A stretch of 64,000 nucleotides of DNA from Diadophis punctatus similis (lineage: Eukaryota; Chordata; Lepidosauria; Squamata; Dipsadidae), in contig JALIGW010000002.1 in the NCBI GenBank assembly GCA_023053685.1, positions 39,950,720 through 40,014,719 on the forward strand. Direction: 5' to 3'. The notes below the pieces were generated by a model. The model saw only the letters and a list, made by a program, of their open reading frames with translations, was not told the origin of the DNA and made no database searches. Shown here in pieces: positions 1 through 10,565 of this stretch. Each line of letters starts with the position of its first letter. Within the stretch, counting starts at the first letter, position 1. The position numbers and the translations under genes are program-made.

Positions 1-268
1 AATAACAGAGTTGGAAGGGACCTTGGAGGTCTTCTAGTGCAACCCCCTGCTTACGCAGGAAACCATACACTACTTCAGACAGATGGTTATCCAACATCTT
101 CTTAAAAATGTCTAGTGTTGGAGCATTCACAACTTCTGGAGGTAAGCTGTTCCACTGATTAATTGTTCTAACTGTCAGGAAATTTCTCCTTAGTTCTAAG
201 TTGCTTCTCTCCTTGATTAGTTTCCACCCATTGCTTCTTGTTCTACCCCCAGGTGCCTTGGAGAAAAT
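1..268 (-). mobile_element. CR1 LINE 3' end (snake type)
   Basis: The text matches the CR1 3' UTR that is abundant in snakes, read in reverse. It runs from the terminal motif GTTGGAAGGGACCTTGGAGG near position 10 through the segment about an event-free first copy of the long conserved block ending near GTTCTACCCCCAGGTGCC. The true 3' end lies at or before the left window edge, so any (ATTCT)n tail is outside the window. The element is 5'-truncated and has no coding remnant. The family call is from memory of the repeat; the match is long and clear. Confidence 0.88.
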
Positions 269-1319
269 ACAAATACAAATGTTAAAATAAGAAATAAAAC
301 ACACAGCAACCAGAGGGCCATAAAAGCCCACAGTATGACCAAGAAGTGGGACCTATTCCACATATGTATAAACTTTGCATAGGGCATAGGCCAATCTTTA
401 AGAAGAATGTGTGTGGAGACACAGAAAGAAATAGAGAGTGGCAAGTTGATAAATAAATTGAGCAATCAATAAGGTTAAATATGCATAACCAATAACCAAT
501 ATTACATTTAATCCCATTCATTCTTGCTACTCTCTCTTCATCAGTTTAGAATGATCTTAGAGAAGGCAGGTTGTGATCAGTGGTAAAGTTCTAGTTATTC
601 TGTAGTAAATCCATATGGCTTTCTAAAATTTAATAATGAAACCCAGTAAAAAAAATCTACACTAAAAAATCTACACTAAATAAATCTACACAAAAATAAT
701 TCCCTGCCTATAATAATAACTTATTAATTATTACCAACCTGCTTTGACACCTGTTTGTAAGCTCTAAAGGAAGCATTTTCTTGTGGTTGCTGCACAACTA
801 CTAAATGATGCCCAATGTTAGAATTGGGTTAGATTGCCTCAACTACATGAATAGACATCTAGATTTGTACATACAATACTTCATATTGCAGTAATTGCCT
901 GACTTCCATTAAGTACTTCCAACTTCCACATTTCACTGGTTTGTAGCTGGTTCTCCTTGGTGGAACTTGGGCAATCTTGCAGAAGCTGATGACCCAACAG
1001 AACACATCTTGGAAACTGTTACTCAAAGAAAACTGGGCTGGAAAAGATTAACCTAGCAGTGTAAATTGCACCTCCTTGATGTCTACTCATTTTTTCTGTA
1101 TATATATATACTAATAAAGTTTATCTGTGGTATTTATTTAAATCCAAATAAATTTCCCCTAGCATTTTTTATTCTAGAATTTACCTTTGTTTGCTTTATT
1201 TCCTTATATACATTTGAGACTTGCTTACAACTACATAGACTATTTTTTCCCAATCTTTTACTTTCAACTGTAAATTCCACTGTATAATCCTATTTCATTT
1301 TCAGTTATTTAAATCTGTT
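269..1319. other. No recognised feature
   Basis: AT-rich sequence with a few short A-rich patches, such as three tandem-like AAATCTACAC units near 650-690. No coding signature, repeat family or RNA gene was recognised. Confidence 0.5.
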
Positions 1320-1335
1320 CCCCCCCCCCCCCCCC
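1320..1335. repeat. Poly(C) tract
   Basis: An uninterrupted run of 16 C residues, a slippage-prone homopolymer. Confidence 0.95.
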
Positions 1336-1690
1336 AGACGTAAGCTACCATTATTTTCAAACACTTTGCAAGAATCTTTACTTTCTCTATGGAAAAGTTG
1401 TGCATCCTGAATGGTGACAAATGGGTTATTGTTACCTGCTACTCCTGAGACTAGTCTTTGTCAATCTCTGATGGCTGCTTTTTAAATGTGTTGGATTACC
1501 ATTCCCAAAATTTCCATCTTGCATGGTTCCACAGGTTTAAGATAAAATGTTTTATTACTAATTAATTAACTAGACATCTTAGGCAGTCTGAATATCTTAT
1601 TTCAAAGCTTTTAAGCTAATAACATTCTCATTCTCATTACAACTTCATTTTACTTTTCGCAATATTAAAATAATGCATAATGGTGCGATC

Positions 1691-1867
1691 CAGGCATGTC
1701 CAACCCATGGCCCAAAGTCTACATATGGCCTCTATAAGATCGTAAACATTGAACATTATTATGTGATTTATATACATTAACTATATTATAAGTTTCATAA
1801 GGAGCCCAAGACAATTCCTCTCCACTCAAAAAGTGGCACAGGCAAGCCAAAAGTTTGGACACCCATG
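1691..1867. mobile_element. Possible hAT-like MITE, degenerate
   Basis: The left end CAGGCATGTCCAACC and the right end GTTTGGACACCCATG are imperfect inverted repeats of the type seen in hAT-derived MITEs. The flanks (GTGCGATC and GTTATTTC) do not form an 8-bp duplication, so this is a weak call from end similarity only. Confidence 0.4.
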
Positions 1868-2046
1868 GTTATTTCATTTGCATTCCTTTTCATCTGGAAT
1901 AATCAGCAACGCTTGTGGGCATATGGTAAAAGGCCATCAATAAACATCATACCTACTGTTTCATTGCTTACAGTAGTGAGTACAGATGATTGAATTCTAA
2001 AAGGATTGGTTGCCAGGTAAGTTAATCAAGAAACAAAATAAATCTT

Positions 2047-2160
2047 TTTATTTTATTTTATTAAATTTATTGACTGCCCATCTAACCACAAGGTAACTCT
2101 ATAATATAAAGTTGTGAATTCCAGGTTATGCAAAACCACCAACAAGCTTAAAAATGATAT
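2047..2160 (-). mobile_element. L2/CR1-group LINE 3' end fragment
   Basis: A T-rich (TTTTA)n start is followed by TTAAATTTATTGACTGCCCATC. This resembles the block TTAAATTTATATGCCGCCC that begins other LINE 3' ends in this window (37,284 and 54,192). Degenerate; family assignment is tentative. Confidence 0.5.
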
Positions 2161-2169
2161 ATTTAGATG

Positions 2170-2209
2170 ATAGACAGACAGACAGACAGACAGACAGATA
2201 GACAGACAA
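2170..2209. repeat. (AGAC)n microsatellite
   Basis: About ten AGAC units with one AGAT variant, directly visible. Confidence 0.95.
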
Positions 2210-2636
2210 GGATAGGAGAGGTGGGGGCAAGCTGTCCCCCCCACACGCAAAACTGCTTCACATCAATGAATAACCCGATTGAATTTGGAATAGGTCCAGT
2301 GGTCTCCCGAGGAGACAGCATTTTGTGTGTCATATGCAAAATCAGTACCTGAGAAAAAGAATGTGTGAATTGCCCTTTCTGATTTTTAATTTGAAGGAGA
2401 GCAAAGTTAATAACTCCTGATCCCCTGAATAGGAAAAGTTCATCAAGGTGGAAAGAAGAGACACACTGCAACATATTGGATGTCCCTACCTGTCAAATAT
2501 TTTCAATGATTAAGGACATGTTAGAATGGAGAAAGGGAAAGGGAGAAAACCTATCTAGTCACTAATCCTTCTTCTGTGCCTTCCCTGTAGAGAGATACAT
2601 TTCGTGAAAAGATGCCTGCAATGTTTGAGTTCCAGA
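2210..2636. other. No recognised feature
   Basis: Mixed sequence. From 2562 it joins a minus-strand open stretch of 61 codons that continues into the first 116-bp repeat (reading LCPEHVRRDQLVKQYKS). This may be a remnant of an unidentified coding element; it has no ATG-to-stop gene structure that I can defend. Confidence 0.4.
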
Positions 2637-2752
2637 TTTGTATTGTTTGACTAGCTGGTCACGTCTCACATGCTCTGGGCACAATACTCGGCTGCAATTG
2701 GTGTCCTTCCACAAGCTGTAGGAAAGGAAATTCCGAGTCTTGGCCAAATTCC
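2637..2752. repeat. 116-bp direct repeat, copy 1
   Basis: Begins TTTGTATTGTTTGACTAG and ends CTTGGCCAAATTCC. The second copy at 3281-3396 has the same length with about six substitutions counted by eye (near 95% identity). The pair brackets the R4-like LINE tail. It could be an unusually long target-site duplication or an older tandem duplication. Confidence 0.9.
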
Positions 2753-2844
2753 TGCATGGATTTCAACTGCCAATTCAACTGCATGGATTTTGGCTCAAAT
2801 GGCAACAAACAAAAAACGAAAGGCAACAAACGAAAAAGCAGGGA

Positions 2845-3253
2845 TACAAAAGTTCAGCTTTTGATTGATAAAAAGTGTGGATCATTGATGTCACCATACC
2901 AGGTGACAGCCGAATTGATGAAAAACAACAAGAAAACTTAACCAATATCAGGATCTTAAAATCGAATAACAATGACTCTGGCATAAACCAGTACAGGTGG
3001 TCCCGGTGGTAATCAGCACACTGGGTGCTGTGCCAAAAGATCTTAGCCAGCACTTGAAAACAATAAACATAGACAAAATCACGATCTGTCAGTTGCAAAA
3101 GGCCACCCTACTTGGATCTGCGCGCATCATTCGAAAATACATCACACAGTCCTAGATGCTTGGGAAGTGTTCGACTTGTGATATAGTGATACGAAATCCA
3201 GCATATAAATCTCGTTTGCTGTGTATTACTGTTTTTTGTGTATAATAATAATA
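2845..3253 (+). mobile_element. R4/Dong-like LINE 3' end
   Basis: 5'-truncated non-LTR retrotransposon tail. The plus strand keeps a broken version of the C-terminal coding end of the R4-like LINE abundant in squamates: the stretches GGTGACAGCCGAATTGATGA, GTGCTGTGCCAAAAGATCTT and ATACATCACACAGTCCTAG, the last ending at the expected stop. A short 3' UTR and (TAA)n at 3243-3253 follow. Several frame breaks make it a dead copy. R2/R4-clade elements encode a restriction-like endonuclease and reverse transcriptase, but neither domain is retained here. Family assignment is from remembered consensus. Confidence 0.72.
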
Positions 3254-3280
3254 AACTATTTTATATTTTCTTTAAGTGCT

Positions 3281-3396
3281 TTTGTATTGCTTGGCTAGCC
3301 CGTCACGTCTCACATGCTCTGGGCACAATACTCGGCTGCAGTTGGTGTCCTTCCACAAGCTGTAGGAAAGGAAATTCCCAGTCTTGGCCAAATTCC
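3281..3396. repeat. 116-bp direct repeat, copy 2
   Basis: Second copy of the 2637-2752 unit, beginning TTTGTATTGCTTGGCTAG. It starts 28 bp after the (TAA)n end of the LINE. Downstream sequence differs from that after copy 1. Confidence 0.9.
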
Positions 3397-3723
3397 ATTC
3401 AGCAAGTCATTAAATTATTAATCAAGTTTGAACAGTTTATTTTCAACAAAATAAAAACTAACCTAATGCCTATTATATGGGTGTCTCTTAAAACTGCCTC
3501 CACATCATACTTTCATGAACCTGGCAATTCAGCCAATGCTTCATCCTCATCAACAAACATCAAAGTATATCATTAACTGTTACCATAATTGTTCCATATA
3601 ATGAAATATGCTAAATGGTTTTAGAGAAGCATATGAGGATTGTTTGAAGTGTCATTCAAATGGCAAGAAGTAATATATGATTTTTATATATGATGATTAT
3701 GAAATGATATATAGACAGCTACT
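3397..3723. other. No recognised feature
   Basis: AT-rich spacer between the second 116-bp repeat and the RTE-like remnant. The missing reverse transcriptase of that remnant would be expected here on the minus strand, but I do not see its motifs. Confidence 0.4.
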
Positions 3724-4566
3724 TTATTCTGAATTAGATCTTATTTTATCTGACATCTGACTTTCAATTTCTTTGAAGTTTTCTACGCATCTCACCTCTT
3801 GGTCTTCCTTTGTGAGCAAAAACTTCCCATTATTATTTTTAATAGGACTGCCACTTGTGTTTGTTAGATTGCAAACAATATAGTACAGTACCTTCATATC
3901 ACATCGATCTGCTTCTTCTTTTGCCTTGATGCCTTTGTGTTCCAGCCACATGTGCTTGTTGACCCAGCTACTCTGCTTAACCTGACAGTCCAGACCTCTG
4001 TATTTGTCCTCTGCTGCTATTCTTCCAGTCAATGTCTTTGCCTGATCGCTTTCATGTTGCACAATCCGGCATTGTCAATGAGTTTCCAGGTACCATCTTG
4101 AATCCATCATTCTCTTCATGAACCTCAACGTCACCCTACTGTTATGTTGGCACTGTTGACAATGGCCTGTTTAAAATGTGTCCACTGGTTTTTGATATCA
4201 ACACTGCCTTGCAGTTGAAATCTGTTGGTCAATGTAGGTTAGAACTGTGCAACAGCTGCAGCATCCTTCAATTTCTCAACTGCAAAATGATATATCATTT
4301 GGCATTGTTCTACTTTAACCTGAATTGGAGTCACACCATGACTAGGCAATGGTCTGATTTCACATCTGCACTCCAATAGGGGCCTACATCAAGCAACATG
4401 AGCTCCACCTCTTACAATTACATATATAGTCAATTTCATTGCTTGTGGAACCATCAGGAGAGGGCTGTGTTGCCTTGTGAATGTGCTTATGTGCAAAATA
4501 GATGTTCTCAATACATTGACTGTTCATACCACAGGATAAGGTGAGGCATTCACCATTATCATTCAT
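3724..4566 (-). pseudogene. RTE/Bov-B-like LINE endonuclease remnant
   Basis: Minus-strand fragments resemble the end of an APE-type endonuclease and the following linker of RTE-clade LINEs. The upstream fragment (4384-4566) reads NGECLTLSC, then IHKATQPSPDGSTSNEIDYI, matching the family pattern of His-Lys, Ser-Pro-Asp-Gly and Asn-x-Ile-Asp-Tyr-Ile. The downstream fragment (3724-4062) ends with LLTKEDQEVRCVENFKEI, like the linker pattern Leu-Thr-x-Glu-x-x-x-x-Arg-Trp-x-x-x-Phe. The pieces are in different frames with stops between them. The reverse transcriptase is not visible. Bov-B/RTE assignment is probable; another APE-type clade is possible. Confidence 0.62.
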
Positions 4567-5547
4567 TTATAGAGCCAAACTCTGTTGCCCAATGACATGT
4601 TCTATGCTATATCTGTGTCCATCAATCTGGGTATTCAGTTCTCTGATAACCAATTTGATATAATGAAATTCCATGCAATATAGGAATTATATAATATAGG
4701 AATTTATACAGGAATTTTCCAGGAGTTCAAAAATGAATCTTCCTGAGCCCTAGCTTAGAAAGGTCAGCACTGAATCATAAATCTTTATTATGCAAATCCT
4801 GACCTATAGTACCATAGAACTTATCAAGACAGTAAATGTGTTTAAGCAACCCACAGGCATGAAAATCCACTTGTGAGTGGGGAAGGAAGTAAATGATGAG
4901 ATGTACATCATATCATTATGATGCCAAACTCTGCTTCTAACCTGCATGCAACATCATAGCACAAATACAGAAATGCAGAGCAATGTCACAATGCTCATTT
5001 TATGATTTTGGTACCTTATGTTAGCTGTAGATACTGACATCCACAGAGTTAAGCAACCCATTTCCTTTCAATCTCCTCCACAACTTTCCCCAAGCCCACA
5101 TTTTAAATGTCAGAAGACTCTGTCACAACTTCTCAATAACTTCCCCATGCTACCAATAAGCTCTCTGCAGTCCTCTAAGACTGAAAAGAAAATAGTCCAA
5201 ACCAATTGCTTATCCCCGCTTTGAATGTGATTTGTATTAATAATGATTATTTTATCCTATCCACAGGAGAGTGAGGGATGTTAAATCACACAATACAGTG
5301 CAAAACTCTGTTCTTATATCCTTGCATGCAAATGTGACATGGAAGTAGGAAAGGGCCGAGCTTGTGTTGACATGACAACACACAGTTCATGCTTTCAGCA
5401 TCATCATGCCAATCCACCAATCCCTATAACAAGGACATGTCTCCCTATTATCTTTATTTAGCCCATAAAAATCTAAAATGTTAAACAGTGAAATTCTTGG
5501 ATTAGTCCTTGAATATTGGATGGCTTGAATAGTGTCTTTTACTAATA
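4567..5547. other. No recognised feature
   Basis: AT-rich DNA without recognised repeats or coding signatures. Confidence 0.5.
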
Positions 5548-5736
5548 TACCGTATTTTTCGGAGTATAGGACGCACCAGAATATAGGACGCACCTAGATT
5601 TTAGAGGAGGAAAATAAGGAAAAAAGTATTCTGAACCAAATGGTGTAGCAATATATTATTTAATAAAATACCAGAGTAGCAGAATAATTTTTACAACCAT
5701 GTATACTTTTTACAACTATGTACACTTTTTACAAAC

Positions 5737-5853
5737 TTCAAACTTGACAGCTTTAAGACTTGTGGACTTCAACTCCGAGAATTCCTCCTCCAGGCATGCT
5801 AGCTCAGGAATGGGAGTTGAAGTCCACAAGTCTTAAACTTGCCAGGTTTGAAG
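5737..5853. mobile_element. Palindromic MITE remnant inside the larger MITE
   Basis: Inverted arms: CTTTAAGACTTGTGGACTTC (5751-5770) pairs with GAAGTCCACAAGTCTTAAAC further right. Same family as the palindrome at 14,105. Its arms are more diverged. At 5879 a second partial end, CAGGGGTCTTCAAACTTGG, begins. Confidence 0.75.
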
Positions 5854-5927
5854 ACCCTTGCACCCCTAACTCCTAACGCAGGGGTCTTCAAACTTGGAAG
5901 TTGATCTTCAAAGCTGTGGGCTCGCTT

Positions 5928-6440
5928 TGGGCAGCAGCAGCAGCAGCGGCTCCTTAGCTGCCTCAGGAGTAGGCTTCGGCCAGCAACAGCGGCAGGGACT
6001 TTCCTGTGGTCCGCCGGCAGTGCTGGCGGCTTTCCCTTGGTCTGGCTGCGGTGGGCATCGGTGGCGGGCGGTGGCGGGAAGCGGCAGCGGAAAGCGGCGG
6101 TGGGAATTGGTGGCAGAAAGTGGCAGCAGCGGGAAGCGGCAGCAGCGGGAAGCGGCGGCGGAAAGCAGCGGTGGGAAGCGGCGGCGGGAAGCAGCGGTGG
6201 GGAGCAGTGGCGGGCATCGGCGGTGGGAAGTGGCAGCGGGCGGAGGCGGGAAGCGGCGGCGGAAAGCAGCAGCGGAAAGTGGTGGTGGAAAGCGGCGGTG
6301 GAAAGCGGCGGCGGAAAGCGGCGGCGGAAAGCGGCGGCAGTGGAAAGCGGCGGCAGCGGAAAGCGGTAGCGGGCAGCAGCGGCGGGCAGCAGCGGCGGGC
6401 AGCAGCGGCGGGCAGCAGCGGCGGCGGGCAACGGCGGCTG
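5928..6440. repeat. GC-rich GGCGGxAAGC minisatellite
   Basis: About 500 bp of imperfect tandem units built from GGAAGCGGC, GGAAAGCGGCGG and GGGCAGCAGCGGC motifs, in sharp contrast to the AT-rich surroundings. The composition leaves several frames on both strands open (Pro/Ala/Ser/Arg-rich one way, Gly/Ser/Arg-rich the other). I treat those as composition artefacts. The region is CpG-rich with a strong G strand. Confidence 0.9.
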
Positions 6441-6526
6441 CAACATCCGGAGTATAAGACGCACCCAGTTTTTGACCCTCTTTTGGGGAGTAAAAAGGTG
6501 CGTCTTATACTCCGAAAAATACGGTA

Positions 6527-7912
6527 AACAGTTTACTAAATAGTATTAAAAGACATAAGGTGAAACTGTGTTTTAGATTAATCTTAATGGTGCCTGCCTC
6601 TTAACTTGATTTGGTTTGCTGGCTGAATAACTGGGACAAATGAAATGGGAAATGAGTAGCCTTACTTACAAATGTTTAAAGAGGTTTTGGTTCCTTTATT
6701 TTAATAAAACCAAGATATGTTCATTCTAATACTAAAGAAAATAAATGCAATACCCATCCAGGTTTTTTTTTAATGAAAGAATGCTCTTGAACTGTCTTGG
6801 CATTGCATGACATTGTGTTTATGTCACAATATCATTTCTAAGGGTGCATGAGTACACCTTACCAAACAAAACCAAAACAAAACCAAGGAAGCTTAAATGA
6901 TAACAATGGGAACATGGATTTTTTTTGCTTAAGTAATGTACTAATGTTGTAAACAGGAAAACAGGTAGTAACCACCCACCTTTATTTTTCTTTTGTCCTT
7001 CAGGAAAATAGAGCAGAATGTTTAGGATGAACTTAAAATATCCTGGAATTTTACATAAATGGTTTGGGCAAAGAACACAAGCAAGTTTTTTTATTATTTT
7101 TATTATCATGTTAAATATCTGCTCTAGGCCATTACGGCAGATTCATACTACACTGAAATGGTCAAATCTGGCACCCAACACAAATCAGAAACTTGATTAA
7201 AGTGGCTAGAAGGCATAAATAAAAATAGTGAATGAATGCAATGAGTGCAATGTAAGCTGTCATTTGAAAAAAGAAATGTTTCTGCTAGATTTCGAATATT
7301 TCAATTTTGTAAACTCCTAAGCTAACTTAAAAACTCAAATTGTCTGGGTAGGTTTTTTTCCTCTTATATTTCTAGAAACTGAATAGGAAACAATAGCTGC
7401 TATAGTTATTTCGAACATGAAGAAAATGTCTACAGTTTTGCCAATTCCTTGCACTTTTCTGTAGCATTTGAGGTGTAGAACAAAGTTTAGTAGATAGCAA
7501 AACTGCTTCCAATGCAAACTAAATAAACTGATAAACATACACACAAACAAAGAAAAAATAAGAGCCAGAATGCTGGTCAGAACTAAAATGTTCTTCTTCA
7601 CTCTCGGGCAATATCTTTTTTTGAGCTAACACAATCAAAAACCTTTTCTCATTTTTCAGCTCTTAGAAGCATTAAATCATATCAAATGATAAGCAAAGGA
7701 GAAATGCTCTTCAAGTCACAAGTCTATATTTAGTTGCTACCTGCTGCAATTTAAGAGTATGTATCACTTCATATTCTTCAGGAATTTAATCAGTCCATCA
7801 TTCAATCCAACCAAAGTACAGAGTTTTAAGAGTAAATCAATTGCACTTGGTGTGGAATCCTGTCCATGTCTTTTTAGAAATTGATTGAGATTTTGAAACC
7901 TAATTGCTTCAA
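6527..7912. other. No recognised feature
   Basis: AT-rich sequence with no repeat family or coding signal that I recognise. Confidence 0.5.
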
Positions 7913-7920
7913 CATATAAT

Positions 7921-8153
7921 CAGAGGTGGTATTCAGCTGGTAGTAGCGACCTGCGGGTGGGGCCCGGTGGGGCCCGCCCCCGCCCCTGGTGCTATGCCAT
8001 CCTATTTAGCCACGTTTTCAAGCCGTGCGCATGCGTGCAAGCTGCGCACATGTGTGCAAGAGGCATGCATGTGCGGAAGGCGCGCATACGACAGAAGTGA
8101 GCATGCACTCACATGGGAGAACCGATAGGGAAATTATGGGAATCCCATTTCTG
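7921..8153. mobile_element. hAT-like MITE with 8-bp TSD
   Basis: Left end CAGAGGTGGTATTCAGC and right end GGGAATCCCATTTCTG. The flanks are the perfect 8-bp duplication CATATAAT (7913-7920 and 8154-8161). The interior is GC-rich with GCGCATGCGTG-like motifs shared by other members. No transposase. Confidence 0.85.
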
Positions 8154-8161
8154 CATATAAT

Positions 8162-8487
8162 AGTATATGGATGAATAGTTCTGCTTCATCTTTCTTCCTA
8201 TCCTTTTTAATATTTGTGGAATACTTTTTACATTGTTTTCATTTGCATGTATTTTATAACTGTATTTCAACCATTTTTATTTTTTCAGTAAAATGCTTTG
8301 AGTTGTGAATGCCTAAAAGCAGTATAGAAATATGTCAGAAAAAATATTTTGGCTTTGAACAATAACAGAAGTTTTGGCTTTGTAAAGCAGTGGCTAGAGA
8401 AGGCTTGTGGTGAAGATGATTATAAGTACCTAACTCAAACTGAAACAGCTACCATTCCGTAATAAACTTGGATTTATTTATTTGTAT
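8162..8487. other. No recognised feature
   Basis: AT-rich spacer between a hAT-like MITE and an antisense SINE. Confidence 0.5.
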
Positions 8488-8715
8488 AGCCATAGCAATA
8501 ACACTTCAAGTTATATACTGTCCCATAGTGCTTTACAGCACTCTCTGGGGGGTTTATAGAGTCAGTATATTGCCACCAACAATTGGGGTCCTCATTTTAC
8601 TGATCTTGGAAGGATGGAAGGCTGAGACAACCTTGAGCCCATCAGGATCGAACTCCAGGCTGTGGACAGAATATTGCCTGCAATACTGCACTCTAACCAC
8701 TGTGCCACCAGGGTT
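8488..8715 (-). mobile_element. Sauria-type tRNA SINE, antisense
   Basis: On the minus strand the head reads GTGGCACAGTGGTTAGAGTG, a degenerate A-box region. A B-box-like GTTCGATCC follows, then a body containing AAAATGAGGACCCCAATTG and the 3' end ATATAACTTGAAGTGTTATT. This matches the tRNA-derived Sauria SINE of squamates, whose 3' end derives from a Bov-B LINE that supplies the machinery. A second, sense-orientation fragment lies at 44,786. Confidence 0.82.
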
Positions 8716-8955
8716 CGCTATTTGTATATCCCACCTTTATTATTTTAAAAAATAATTCAAGGTGGTGAATATATACAACATACCTTACTTCTCCTATTTT
8801 CCCCACAGCAATGACCCTGTGAGGGAGTTGGGCCAAGAGACAGTAACTGGCCCAAGGTGACACAGCTGGCTAAGTTTCATGGCTAAGTGGGACTAGAACT
8901 CACAGTCACCTGCTTTTTACCCTGGTTCCTTAAACACTAGACCAAACTGGTTCTC
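8716..8955 (-). mobile_element. Second tRNA-related SINE-like repeat, antisense
   Basis: The plus strand carries CAATGACCCTGTGAGGGAGT, GGCCCAAGGTGACACAGCTGG and GGGACTAGAACTCACAGTC. These are remembered blocks of an old tRNA-derived or CORE-like reptile SINE, read antisense. It directly abuts the Sauria-type SINE. The exact family is uncertain. Confidence 0.6.
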
Positions 8956-9048
8956 TTTCTCTTTCAAACTAGTAAATAACAAAAAGACAACAAATGTATC
9001 ATATATTTCAAATATAAGATCTGCTGCTATAGATGAATCAATCCACTC

Positions 9049-9572
9049 CAGTGGTGGGTTCCTACCAGTGCGGTCCACTCTATAGCACCGGTAGTGGCCC
9101 GCTGGTGACGTCACAGTACCGGTGTGGTCAGTTGCCGGTGCCTGGGCGCTGCCATTTTTTACAAATTTTTTTTTTACATTTTTTAAAATTTTCTTCTGCG
9201 CATGCCCAGAAGCCGAGCTTCCGGCACTGCACATGTGCTGCCTTCCTACCCCACAGTGAGTCCAACAGGGAAGGATGGCTGAGGGAGCTCGTGAGATGCT
9301 GAAAGAACGGGCGGCAGGAGTTATCTCCATTCCCCTCCCTTCAGCAATCCGAGAAGCCACGAACGCGCAGTGATGATCCTAGGCATTTTCACACGTTTGA
9401 GGCTTCTCGAGCTGCTGAGGGGAGGGGGAATGGGCGGCAGGACCTATCTCAATTCCCCTCCCTTCAGCAGTCTGAGAAGCCACGCCCACCCGGTCACATG
9501 GCTGGCAAGCCACACCCACAAAATAAGCCATGCCCACAGAGTGGTAGTAAAAAAATTAGGAACCCGCCCCTG
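9049..9572 (-). mobile_element. hAT-like MITE, main family, 524 bp
   Basis: Left TIR CAGTGGTGGGTTCCTAC and right TIR TTAGGAACCCGCCCCTG, with the perfect 8-bp TSD ATCCACTC (9041-9048, 9573-9580). It is the reverse orientation of the copies at 18,054, 28,601 and 34,116. An 8-bp TSD with CAGxGG termini indicates the hAT superfamily. No transposase is encoded. Confidence 0.93.
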
Positions 9573-9580
9573 ATCCACTC

Positions 9581-10479
9581 CATCTTTTTCAGGAATCATT
9601 CACAATGACTTAGGTGGAATCATCTATTTCATAGCATATCCTGGATAATATGATTTTGCATCAAAGCATTTAGTCCCAATGCAATCTTTGGAAGATACAA
9701 TATGAGATTCAGCTCATAGCAATTTTCTTTTTCTCTACCGGTAGTATTATAGATATTGAAACAACTATTTCTAAACTGAAAATATCAAAGTGTATATAAT
9801 TCTCTAATCATATTAAAATACTTTTGAAATCAAATACATTTTACCTGATTAAATGCATCTCCTACTTTAGTTGAATACATTTGGAATTTAAAGAGCACAT
9901 ACACACACAACTCATGTTTTTGGATACTGAACTACTTCATCTGATATGTAAGCACACCGTGGCAACTAGTGCATTATGGTATAAAAGATAATATTTTCTT
10001 AACCTATTCTTATCTTTCATAATCTGCTGACTTAAGTCAAAGATCCTCTGCAATGTAAGACATGACTTTGTTATTGAAATACAATTTACCTTACAGGACA
10101 TGGTGTTCTTTTTTTATTGTTTTATATTCCTCTTTCCTGGAACCCAATTTGATGTCAGTTCAAATGTTCAATTTGCAGTGAAGGCTATTGCAAACAATTT
10201 TTAAATATTGCTTCCTTTCCTTTCAGCATATAATGTGACATAACTAGTACTAGAGTACTTCACAATAGCCCACTTGAACGGCAATCAAAAGAGGGGGATA
10301 GTTTTTTTTTTCATTTTAAAAAAATCAAACATGCTTGGCTCCTACACAGCACTTTTTCTGGTGCCAGGTTATTTGTCTGAACACTATAATTGATGTTAGT
10401 GTCTTGGTCTGCTCTGTTATGTGAGGGTGTTTTTCTGAGGGGGAGGCTGTCCTTCATTATTGCTACTAATGCTGTATTA
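9581..10479. other. No recognised feature
   Basis: AT-rich DNA with no identified repeat or gene. Confidence 0.5.
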
Positions 10480-10565
10480 CTATTCTATTCTATTTAGTTT
10501 AATTTAATTAAAAGTTCTTATAGGCCGCCCAATCCCGTAGGACTCAGCGGCCTATAAGAACATAA
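10480..10565 (-). mobile_element. L2/CR1-group LINE 3' tip with a perfect hairpin
   Basis: A (TTCTA)n-like tail leads into GGCCGCCCAATCCCGTAGGA, the extreme 3' block of a squamate LINE. GTTCTTATAGGCCGC (10514-10528) and GCGGCCTATAAGAAC (10547-10561) are perfect reverse complements separated by 18 nt. Confidence 0.65.

Larger units (their letters stand above)
5550..6524. mobile_element. TA-flanked TIR MITE (mariner-like), 975 bp
   Basis: Termini are inverted: left CCGTATTTTTCGGAGTATA and right TATACTCCGAAAAATACGG, flanked by TA at 5548-5549 and 6525-6526. A TA target is the hallmark of the Tc1/mariner superfamily. There is no transposase, so the element is non-autonomous. Two cargo-like parts sit inside: a palindromic MITE remnant (5737-5853) and a GC-rich minisatellite (5928-6440). 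The related copy at 24,843 lacks both. Superfamily assignment is inferred from the TA and the TIR. Confidence 0.85.

Noticed and set aside
5799..6464. Long open frames on both strands (up to about 220 codons), Pro/Ala/Ser- or Gly/Ser/Arg-rich
   Set aside because: They fall on the GC-rich minisatellite inside a MITE. Several frames are open at once because the unit lacks stop codons. There is no start context, domain or independent support.
8716..8955. Possible mammalian-type MIR element
   Set aside because: The shared words are generic to tRNA-derived SINEs. The host repeats are squamate, so I left the family open.
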